The notes below the pieces were generated by a model that was given only the letters and a program-made list of their open reading frames with translations, was not told the origin of the DNA and did no database searches. The position numbers were made by a program, and so were the translations under genes. From NCBI GenBank assembly GCA_963922205.1, contig CAWUHX010000320.1, forward strand, positions 124,001-188,000: a DNA stretch of 64,000 bases. The letters are read 5' to 3'. Positions 44,601 to 56,600 of the stretch are shown here, piece by piece; positions within the stretch are counted from its first letter, which is position 1, and each line of letters starts with the position of its first letter. The stretch comes from Romanomermis culicivorax (lineage: Eukaryota; Nematoda; Enoplea; Mermithida; Mermithidae).

Positions 44601-47600
44601 TGCGGCCGAAAATGCCAGGAGCCTGTTTTATTAATGCGGTAGAGAAGTGTTCAATATCAAGCTCATGTAGATAGAACATCAAAACTCGGATTAAAATGTG
44701 GGAAACAAAAGAATTACGGAATTGGATTCTCGGACGGTTTATTGTTTTTTACCGCAACCATTTTTGTCGGTCTATTTTTTCCATCACAGAGTATAGGTAT
44801 TAATTATAAATTTTGTATGAATATTTTTAATTTTTAATTTTCTATTTTTTGATCTGACTATCACAATTCAGGCAATGGTAGCGCTGACTCCGAAGAAATA
44901 CCTTATTAACTACCAATGTGTAGGTAAGTGGAACCTCTATCATTTTTGTCTTGAAATTCACAACAGTTGCTTGTTTTTGCACTTTAAATCAATTATGGTA
45001 TGAAAACTCGAAAATAATTGTAAATTTCGTAAATCCAGCAATATACCCGAGCGTGTAATAATAGTACGTATATTCTGGGTATGCTTGAAAATTATTCAGA
45101 TTCATTCATTTGTCATGAATCAGTCTTTGGTCGACATTAAATATAGGACCTTTTGTAGTAGTTCACCACCACTATTTTTTTCCATATTTTTTTTATTCTT
45201 TTAGTTTTTCGGCGATTTTTTTTGTCATCAGGTAGGTTTCGAACCTGCAACCTTTTGATTCAAAAACTCCAGTGCGTTACCACTGAGCCAAACACTCAGT
45301 TAAAAATCAACCTTTTAATTCCCATTTATTATTTTCATTATCCTAAGCCTAAGCCTAAGCCTAAGCCTAAGCCTAAACCTAAGCCTAAGCCTAAGCCTAA
45401 GCCTAAGCCTAAGCCTAAGCCTAAGCCTAAGCCAAAGCCTAAGCCTAAGCCTAAGCCTAAAAAAAAATAGTGGTGGTGAACTACTACAAAAGGTCCTAAA
45501 TATATTCACATCAATCATAAAATGCCTTACCATTCCCACTCCATCCAGAGGCCTCATGAAGTCGACGGTCGATTGTTTGGCATTCAAGGCTGCGGCGTCC
45601 ATTTTGGATTCGGCGAACGGTCTGTAGGGCCGAGCATCACCTATCACTTTAATTGAAGGGTCGTTTTCGGCTGCCCTATCCAAAACTTTGATGCCGTTAT
45701 AATAGACGCCGCTCAAAACGCCGAAAAACGGTTCTTGTACGGCGGCGGCTGGACGACGTTTGCCGGACTTTTTAGCATTTCTGACCGAACGTATGGAACG
45801 TGTGACCGGTTTTTTACCGCCCAAGTGAATCCGGTTGAGCTTGTCAAACGTTTCTATATCCGATTTTACTGTAGATGAAAAATGAGCCATTAAAACGGGG
45901 ACTCTATCTCATATAACGCTTATTCGCAATAATGTTCAAGATTACGTATGATGCATAACAGGATCATTCCAATTCTTACGATGTGTCAAAACTACCTGAC
46001 AGACTATAGATGTGAACCCACTAAGTTGGAACATGTGCTAGCTGATCGTGGGTATGCTGTCGCCAACTCCAAAGACGTGGTTTCTCATTCTCTGCAACAG
46101 TTTCAGATTAGAGAATACTTCAGTATTGAAGAATGTTAAATGGCTTTTCAGTTCGAGCTTGAAGGTAATGGGAAGAATATGAAACATGATCTTTAATGGA
46201 CTACCATATTCCACGCTAAAAGTACTTTACCCACTACTGCCAGCCTTAAGTATGAGTTGGCCATAAATATTGCGATGTCTAGATCTTGGTATTGTAAAGG
46301 ACCAATATGCACACGGTTTTATGTGATATGAATAGATCTTACGTCATACTGAACGTAAGATAATCACCAAAATTTTTCTGCCTCTGTCCGTACTTGATGC
46401 CCTACAGTATATAAAACGAAATAATCATCATGGACCACTGGATCAGGATAATGTGTTGTATAAGGTCTATCGATACGCTGTATGCTATAAGCAACAAGAA
46501 AAGATCAATATCATTTGATATGAAAATATCAATGACCTTATATCCGATTCAATTATCCTATGGGAGGCAAATCAAGACAATTGTCTTGATAAGCGGCCAT
46601 ATGCGCCAATGTCAATTGCGCTTTCCCATTTGCGCCCTAGCCAATTGCGCCGATTTTCAAGTGCGCCATTTTTATATGCGCCCTATGCATTTGCGCCATG
46701 TGTATAATGCGCCAACTGCAATTGCGCTTTTTGCAAATGCGCCTTGGTGTTTTCATTCATCATAGGAAGGGCAATGAATAAACCAAAAAAAGTGACAAAG
46801 ATGACTATTGTCTCCAGAAATTGTTTAGGAAGCATTCTTTGTACAGAATTTTTCCAATCCCGAAATTTTTGCAGTATGTTTATTTTTCTCAGACTTATGT
46901 AGTTAATCTATATAAGAGTTTATCTACTGTAAATGATTCTATGATCGATCATGATTCTATGATCACATAATCCTGTGACCAGCATTTTCATAATTCTAAT
47001 TTGTTCAGAAGCAGCAAAAGTAAACATTTGCTCTAGATCTTACCACTTGAGTTCGAAAGTAAAAATAACAATACATATATACATATAGCCTGTTTTTCTT
47101 GAAATGCTTCCAAATAATGAAAGTGGAAAGCAAGTAGTATTTCAGATTTTTGCCATTTTCTGATAAACAAAATATCTTGTAGGGCTGGAAATTTGTGAGC
47201 TTACTGGCCTAACCTTTAACGATTTTTCGGGTGGAGAATTTTACGGTAATAACTTTATGTAAAAGATTTCGACGACAGTACTGATTTGTGTCACTTTTGT
47301 ATCTGGAAGCATTTTATAAAAAACAGACTATAGTTACAGTCTTCAATACGCCAAAGGATCAGCCAAATTATGAGCTATGACGGTCATAAAATCAATGGCA
47401 CTAATTTCACCCTGATCAAACTGTAGCTTGAGTGTAAAAAATTCTGAAGTTCCAAATGCAACATAATTTTTTTCTGATAATTTACATACAACTCTGTGGC
47501 TATGTGACTAGCTGTGTGGTACGATAATTTACAATGCTGTTTTTGCCTAGTTTGGGTGATCTTCAATAATGATTACATTTCTCATTTGATACTATCTTTT

Positions 47601-50600
47601 CAGTGTCCAATTAGAATTATGGCGCAAATGAACATGTGGCGGCGCAATTGGCAAAAGCGCATATGAAAAAAGCGCAATTGGCTACACCCCGATGCGAGTA
47701 CATCAAATTTTTGAAACAAGACACTTGAAAGTTAAGGAATGAAACAAATTTGCAAGCCAGCTTTAATTATAACACGATTGGATTGTATCTTAGAAGCGAT
47801 ATCTTTATTGAAGACATGATTCTGTATACGTAGGCAATCGGGAAACTGATTCAATATTGAAAAATACAAATTCCTTGATTTGGATTTGGCTATAAATCTT
47901 TTCCAGAATTGAACTTCTATTATATTAGTAACATTCATATGGTAAGATCACATCTATAACTTGAACAAAAATAGAATAAAGCTTCCCAGGGGGGAGATTT
48001 CAAAATATTGAGACAATTCCGTAATCACCAATGAGAATTGACGGAAACAGAAAATTGGTTCCGTTCGAATCAAATAAGTAGCTTTTCACATGATCAATGA
48101 GCCCAGTTCTCACTTCTAGGCACTTTCATGACCATTTCATTGTTATCCACTTGTAGCGTAGAATTCTTGCCAGTTCGAATCAACCTTAACACGTGGTATT
48201 TTTCATCGTTGATTCTATGAACCAAGTCGGATAGGTAATTGACACCCGATCCAACATCGTACCTGACTACGGCATACCCGTCCTCCTAAAAAACCATCAT
48301 GTTGATAATCAAATTTGATGACGGATGATAGACTGAAGATTCAAATTCTCGGGCTGAAAGTTTGATTTATCTTTGTTAAATCATGACGAGTCATTCTAAT
48401 GTCCCAAAAATAAGCTTCGTTCTTGGAATCTTGGTATTCCTCATCCTCCAACGAAAACTCGCAATTGATTTGTTAATTTCGAGCATTAAATAAGGGGTTC
48501 GATCATACTCTTCTCGCATCTGAACTCGAACGCATCTTTGATTTCATTTTCCATTTTACTTTTCATTCCTTTCACTTTTCACAATTCACAGAAACTCAAG
48601 ATATAAATGCTTCGTGATATGAGACTTATATAATTAGCATCCTGAACAACATAGCACATGTCAAAATTGAACTTACCAGCTGCAAGGTAAGAAAATCTGT
48701 AGATGTCGAACTATCAACATGAAATATTGCACATTTGGACACGTTAGTCAGAAGACCTACGGCTAAGTGATCGTCAGGGGCCGATGGTCTAACGTCAGCC
48801 GTGTAAGTATAAATAACAAGGCCTGGGCGAGGACCAAATTTATACGATATACTATCTAAAACGCAGAATCTCATCAAAAAATGTAGAACAAAAAATTGCC
48901 GCAATTATTTCATAACTGCTTACTTTCTGTACACTTCGGGCCACTGTATGTGGTCATTGAGCAATCGCAATAAAACGTCGTCCACTGCTGCGAACAAAAA
49001 CCGCCATTCGCGCAGCTGTCTATTTGACATTTTTCTTTCGGTCCTGAAAAATTAGTGAGATTTGAAATTATTCACTTCTCAATATTCACTGGATTATTCA
49101 AGTGTAAATAAATAATCCAAATAATTTGCGCCTTGCTTTATGACGAGGAAATGTATACGGGTTTAAATTCCGAAAGTACAAGTTATCATTCGATAGTTCA
49201 TGACAATTTGAGTAATGTTTCACCAATTTCAGCTTCACGTCAACATCTATATGATTCAGTTATATAAAATAGGAATCCTGAAACGTTAGAAACACAAGCT
49301 GACTCTATGCATGACCAGTGGAAGTCATATTTTCGAGACATTTTGACAAATTTACAAAACATTTTTACCTCTTCTTTCGGTATTACTCTTGTTCGTGGCA
49401 GCTCAAACGATATACGGTTGTAAAAAAATCCAAATTTTTCCAACTTTTTCTCTAAGCATGACGTATTTTTAATAATTTTGGCCTTGCCCATCCAACAGTT
49501 TAAAGTATTCTACTATGTGAGAATTGAGTATCAGGTCAAACCTAATCTTTTGGTTTTCGCTGCGCCTGCCTCTGCAAATTGGATGTGTTCACAATACTTT
49601 CACGAAATTTTGATAAGTGTTTTCAAAAAATCACTTCGAAAAGGCAGAGTTTAATTTACATCAAAGTATACATTTATCTTTTTTCGGAACATACCTGCAG
49701 TGTAGATTCAACTAGGTATAACTCGGTATCAGATGAGCTAGTCTTAAGCACCAGATGAAAGTATATGTCAGAAAACAGTACACAGAGATTTTATTCTGTT
49801 AGTCCTAAAAGTATGAAATAAGCTGGAAAATCTCCGAAGTAAGCTGGAGAATCAACTTTAATTGAATTTTGTCTATTTTATATTTTCTATTTCTACCATA
49901 TAGTTTCATGTCCTAATTTGCATTTGAAAACCAAGAAAACGATTTAGGACCATCCAACTTTCTGTTTGCCTGATACCACAAGAGATTTTCAAACTGTGTT
50001 TTAAACTATAAACGTCGAAAAAGTTTTTTATGAATGCAATGCGTTCATTTTCGTTCGATATTTTAAAACTCTTCAGCTTTTATACACGCACAAATATCAT
50101 TGAACCAGTTTATTAGAAAATGCCCCGATCGGGTAGGAAAAAGAAGAATATACTTGCTTCGATAGTTCCCATGCTAGGAAAAGAAGTGGACTAGATTTTC
50201 GAGAACTTGAGTCAAAGTTGGAAAAAACCAACTTTCGTTATATTGGATTCTCATTCTTTCTCACAAAGTTTTCCATGTCTGTAAAGAAATATATTCTGCA
50301 GCATCGTGCATTTTGTCCTTCCCCTGGCATCAACTACAGTAAAATTTTTGCATATGAAAATTATATGCACATGACTTCAAATGTATAGAAATGGTAAACC
50401 GATAGCATTCTAACTCCCTACCAATTCAAAAATCCTGCCTCTCACACCAGCTGAAAAATAGTAAGGGAGACATATTATAGTCATTTTTAGAACTATAAAG
50501 AAAACTGGGGTTGGTTGCACTAACCCAACATGAGGATAATCTCAACATCGGGGTTAAATTGATGATCCTGAGTTTGAGCTAATCGCAATGTCCAAATTAT

Positions 50601-53600
50601 GCTCTTCCAATGCACAAACAACACTCACTTCAGGATTAACTAATACTGAGGTTTAAGTTCGAGTTTGAGAATCGCATAAATTTTTATATTTATTTGCTTT
50701 ATAGATAAGAAAATTATGCGAAAATGTTAGTGCAACCCGACAGCTCGAGCTGGGGATTATCTCGACATTGAGCTCGTTATAATCCTGACGACATTCAAAT
50801 TATACCGAACTTAAGATCAAACCAATTTGCCTTTTGTTCGAGATTACCTTGAGCTCGAGCTCAGACCCCCTTAGTGGAACTGGGCCTTGGTTACAGCCAT
50901 TGGGCACCGATCTGCAAATGGGATTCAGCCGTGCCTATATTAGGGGTGTGCGTCAAATGTCGTACCCGGTTCTCCCCGATCCTACTGGCACTCCCACTGC
51001 ACCGGTACGACTTTTTTGAAAGCAGGACGGGAGCGACAGGGATGGGTGAAAAAAAAAACACCAGGGATAATTTTTTGTGTAAAGTGATCGCATTCATTGA
51101 ATTCCCCGCGGTCGAAAATCCCCTGCACTGAAAAATCACTGAAATACGCTGATTTACACCCAGGATCATTTTTCGTGTAAAGTGACCGCGTCCATCGAAT
51201 TCCCAATGGTCGAAAACCCATACAGCCCAAAAATCCCAATAAGGCTACCGGTTCAATTGAAACTGCAAAAAATTTGTAGTGCATTATGCTGCAAAAAATT
51301 AATATTCTGAAGCCGTAAGTATCATAACGAAATTGAGGAATTTGGCGTTTTGCGGGACTTTGGACCACCATATAATTGAATTGAGGCCATATTTAAAAAA
51401 ATGAAAAATCGCATTTGAGATTGCAGCCCCAAGATCCTTAGGCCTTGTGTATGGCACACCCATTACGAGGCATGGTGGGACTGGGGACCCTCAAAAAGTG
51501 CGTTTTTTGCATGTTTTTGGGGCCCACCGAGCACCACTTGCAGATGGAGGCGAAATGATAAAAGTTTTCCCCTATGCCCGAAATTATGAAAAAAACCCAA
51601 AGGTTCTAGCTCTTGCTGTTTAGGCTCTAGGGTGGAGGGACATGAAATTTGGGGGTCAAGTATATTATAGGTTGACCCTATCGCGCCACCTATGATAGCC
51701 AGCAGTGCTGCGTTTCATGTGCTACGCTCTCAAGACTCTTACTGTGCTAGCAGATTGAATAGTCTTCAGAAAAAATTTGAAAACAACTAATATCCGTACC
51801 ACTTGTTCTTGAGGAGTTTGGGAGTTAGTTTTTATTCCATGCAAAACATCAACTGACCCCGAACATAATTTTGACTGATCGTATGATCCACGCCACATTG
51901 CATTCAAGAAAACTTACCATCACAGCCAGACTGTACTTGATCATAGGCCAAAGCATCACCGATCAAATCCACAGACGTGTCGCCTATTATCAAATTGGTC
52001 AAACAGCCTTTAAAGCCTTGTTTGGCTTGGATCCATTTAGGCCGTGTAATATTTGCCCGCTCCACGCTGCCCACAAAAATAAAATTGCGGTTTTCCGACT
52101 GCCTATGACTCCGTAGAAAACTGTCCACATCGGTGTCATCGATGACTAAATTCGGATTTGTCCGGCGAATATTCAAAGTCCATGGGCGACCATCGACAGT
52201 TAGAAAGTAAGTCGTATCGTCCGTTTTTTGGACAGAAACGGAATGGAATGTAAAATCGTTTAGTGGAAGGCCCGTTGAGGACTGCATATACTGTAATAAA
52301 AAAAATATGCAAACGGAGTGCTGGTCATTTGTAAATTTATTTTATTCTACTCTTATGTATTTGTTTATAATTTTAAGCATTCTGAATATCGATATCAACA
52401 CATCTAACAGTCGGAACATCGTCATACATGCACGTGGAGGGCTTTGGGGATATTAATCCCCCACCCCAACAGATCTTGATTGACCCTCATCAGATTCTTG
52501 CTCACCCCTAGCAGATTCGAGTCCCCCAACAATGATCCAGAAGATGATGAATGAAAAATCAGCTAGGGATAATAACGGAATGCTTTCAGAACAATTAAAA
52601 TGAAACAAAGGTTTGATTCCAAGGAAATAATACACTCTCCGACAAAATATGATCCTCACAAAGAGAGCTGTGATATAAGTAAAAAATTGAACCTACCTGA
52701 AAATTACATATTTGGTGTAAGTTGATGCGTTAGGATCGAAAATGATATTCATTTCGTCGGAAAGTCAAAACTGGCATAGCAGCATTCAGACAAAAAATGA
52801 AAATTTTCGATTTTTTCGCTTTTTGATATACACTTTTTTCAAATTTTTCAGTCTCAGGCACATCAGTAATCGTGTTCCGTAAATTTACTCAATATTAGGC
52901 GAATGAGTGAGCTACAATTTATGTACTGCAGGATTAATTAGAGTGCAGTGTGTCCGGCAAACATCGAATTCTTAGAACAAAAATCGTCTTTTTTTGCAGA
53001 AGTTTTTGACGTTTTTTCAATTGGTGGATTATTACTATGCCACAAAATGGATTCTGTTAAATTACAGAACCTGTTAGTCTGAATGCCAAAGAATATTCTT
53101 GGGGTCTCTACTTAATATTAAGTTGCATTACATCATTTTATATTGCATTAATTTACATTACATTACATTACTTTAGAATACATTACTTTACAATACATTG
53201 TTTCACACTGCTTCACATTAACCTAATTACATCACATTACTTTACATCACTTACATTATTTTACATTACTTAACATTCTCCGGCACTATTTTACATTACT
53301 GTACATTACTTTACATTACTTTAAATTACTTTACAGTGCTTTACACTACTGTAGTTTACATTACTACACATGATTTACATGGAGTTACAATTGCTTTACA
53401 TCACGTTTTACTACTTTACATTACTTTAGAATACTTTGCATTAATTGACATAACGTTACCTTACATTACGTTACGTTTTTACACTACGTTACATTAAAAT
53501 ACTTCACTTTACATTACATTACTTCAAATTATTTCACTTTACTTCACGTTACTTAACATTACATTTTGTTACATTATATTAAATTATGTTATGTTGATAT

Positions 53601-56600
53601 GTATTATTTCAAATTGCTTTGCGTTACTTTACATTACTTCACATAATTCTAGATTAATTTACATTCTACTTTACTTTTGCCTTACTTTTTTGCACAATAA
53701 TTATCAATAACCATGGCCAATGAATTATGGGTTTCCTTATTCATTTGCTAACTATGTTTATTTAAAGTGAAAATCTTGTAATGTATTGTTTAATGAGAAA
53801 AACAGAAAAAAGCTAATTACAAGAAGTAAGAAAAAGAAAGAAACTGAGACAAAAGTTGAAAACGTAAACAAAAACATAAGCAACACAAGTAGAAAACAGA
53901 AGAAAAAAGAAATGCATACAAACAAAAATATTAGATAAGAAAGGAAAATATTAAGAAAATGTTACTACATTCTCGATTGTTCATTTGACGTCGACCAATC
54001 GAGAACTACTCATTTAAGAATCGCTCACTTGGTAATAGACCATGCAACTTCATTATCTGTATACAAATTTCGGTGCATTTCTCCTTAATGGATAGTTATT
54101 GTTTGATTGCAGTTCGAAGAATTTCCGTTACTACAGTACGCCACGTTCACCGCATAATACATCCTACTGCATTCAGCCTGACAAGGATTCGTCAGATTTT
54201 TGACTACGTTAAGAACAACGAATTTCGCCCTTACTGACACGCTATGAAAATCAGAATCATGCTCCTGACATAAAATAACTCACCCACACATAGTTTCCCT
54301 CCCTGATTGCCAATCTAATTTGCGAATCTATAAGCTCCACAGCAATCCTGCCCGAACAACAAATCCACAATAAACCGTCCAATTCTAAAGTTTTAAAATT
54401 GAACGATATCCTAAACGTCCTACTATCGATCAATTCTATATTTTCCATCGCAAATGCTTTTTCGTCAACTTTCAACATCAAATATGACATTTGTTTATTC
54501 GTCAAGGTCGCCGATTCAGAAATTTCGGCGTTTTTTCTATAATTATTGTATTTTTCTGAAATAATTTTATCAATCGAACCCAATTTGAATGGCCGAATTT
54601 TGGCGACGTTCTTTTCTAATAGATCAATATTATTCAGTATGATGGACGACAATTGACCTTTGAACCCGTTTTGGAAAGACGAACGTTTCCGGCGTCGATT
54701 ATTGCTGCTGATCACTGAATAGGCACTTGACGAAGTTTCTTCGAAATTCAAAATTATGGAATCGTATACAATCGACGACTGGTAGTTTTTGGACAAAATT
54801 TCTCCTGTAAAAACGCGAACTTAATAAAAGCATGCACAGTTTTGAATTTCAGACGCTCTTTTGGTTTATTTTATACTCTTTTCTTTCGACCATTCATGGT
54901 AACTAAGTAGATTTTGTTGTTTGGGAGTCTTTAACTCATCAAGTCTCGCGGAATCGCTGGAAGACAATGCATACAAAGATCAGGTTTTCTTTCACACGTA
55001 AGGATCCATTTACCCTGTCATTGGTCTGAACTCTCTCAAGGTGTTTATTTTTGATCAAAAACCTAGTTTTTGGAATTATCCTTGGAGGATCCACCTGGCC
55101 TTACCCTTGGAGAATTCCCTATGTGAATGTCGAGCATAGTGAGCTTCTAGTTTTAAGTAGGAGTCTGTTGTGCAGCTTGGCGAAACCCAGCACGTTTATC
55201 TATTGCAAGCTTTTGTTAGTTTCCGGTTACAGTAGCTTAGGTTACATAGTAGCTGAAAGTTCTGTTTAGTCTGCCGGAGAACTGTTGTACTGTACAGACC
55301 TATATACCAAAAGGAAGCCCTTTTGAGTGACCTACAGTAATCAGTCGTGTACAAGCAATAGCCCTATAGTTAGATTGTTGACGTCTTTTGACCTAAGCAG
55401 AGATCTAGACGTGACAGGTCGACTTTCTGGGCTGATCGACACTGGTATAATACCAAAATTTCGGTTACGCTTACGCGTACACTACTGAACTATTATAGTT
55501 GATCTGTGAAGTTCTAGAGAAGTCGAAAAGCGGCTATTAAAAATGTTGCTGTTGCTCCAAAAATGTAGTGGTTCATTAGTTTAGTGATTCAGTTCACTAC
55601 TCTATTTTCAAGCAGTCAGAAACGGTCGTATAACGTTTTTCCTAGAAAATTTTTGTGTAGCTAATATTTTAGGAAGTGTCATGACATAAGAATTCGATTT
55701 GATATTTGGAAATTCACGATGAAACGTCTTACCTTACATGTCAATCTATATATTGCGGAGACTACTAAACTAATGAATTACTAGACGCGATTACGGAAAC
55801 CCCGCAATTCGCGCAACTTAACAGCTAGAAAACTGACAAATTTAGTAGTATATTGGTTATATTAATGAATTAGTGATCTTGGTGAAACCGGCCCCAATAT
55901 GGCTCAAGTTATTCAACTTGTTTTCGACCTTGATTACATTTGTACATCCACAAATTATCGCGTGTTTTTTTGAAGAAGAGTCAGATCTATGAGAAAAGTC
56001 GTGAAAATTAAAGCTTCTACGGTAAAATTTTCACTCAAAAATTACTAAAGATTATAGTTGAGCATGCTCGCTAATTTGCAGTCAATATGTTAGTTATGGC
56101 TCAGCAAAAAATAGTAAAAATATGGAATAGTAATTGCTTCCAACTGCTATTATTAGAAGCATTCCAGTAAAAACATACTATAGACAAAGGTAGACCCAAT
56201 TTTAACCGCGTGGGCTATTTTGAACAACTGACTAATTCGGCGACATCCCATTGTAAATCGGGAAGCATGAATTTTATTTTTAAATGGCCTTTTTCAGTAA
56301 ATTAAACAAGTAGTGTCCTTTTCGACATCTGAAATTTTGGAAAATCTTGAATACTTCTCACTAAAATCACGCTTATTCTCATGTAAGCTGATCAGAGCTC
56401 TTACAGCTATGTATCTAGTCTAAATTGCCAACTACGGAATCTGAAATAGAAAAGTGCTGCAAACTTATCCAAAAAAAATATTTTTTCAGACCGAAAAGTT
56501 CAACGACATTATTCATGAAAATATTCAACAGTAAAGGTCAGCGGAGCCATTTGCGTCCCAGAATCGTACCCAAATCTTCGTTATATGCAAAAGTTATATG

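Larger units (their letters stand above)
45145..45497. mobile_element. Inverted-repeat element with tRNA-like core and (TTAGGC)n tract
   Basis: Both ends carry AGGACCTTTTGTAGTAGTTC and its inverse; the match extends over about 37 bp through CACCACCACTATTTTTTT. Flanks read AAATAT on both sides (likely target duplication). Inside are a minus-strand tRNA-like sequence (45231-45298) and the hexamer tract (45342-45460). The element sits in the neurexin intron, about 35 bp past the donor at 45531. Confidence 0.7.

Noticed and set aside
45222..45470. Plus-strand frame with a long (Lys-Pro)n tail
   Set aside because: The tail is only the translation of the CCTAAG hexamer tract, and the head lies on the opposite strand of a tRNA-like sequence.
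45315..45530. Leftward extension of the neurexin LNS6 frame
   Set aside because: Past the donor at 45531/45530 the frame runs into the inverted-repeat element and the hexamer tract; splicing to 43718 restores a proper neurexin stalk.
46598..46745. Possible CRISPR-like array (regular units with variable spacers)
   Set aside because: The units are only about 15 bp with a 6-bp core, and an inverse array lies at the other end of the element; this is an animal genome with no cas genes.
51904..52116. Plus-strand frame over a neurexin exon
   Set aside because: It is the antisense shadow of the LNS5 exon, which has matched splice sites on the minus strand.
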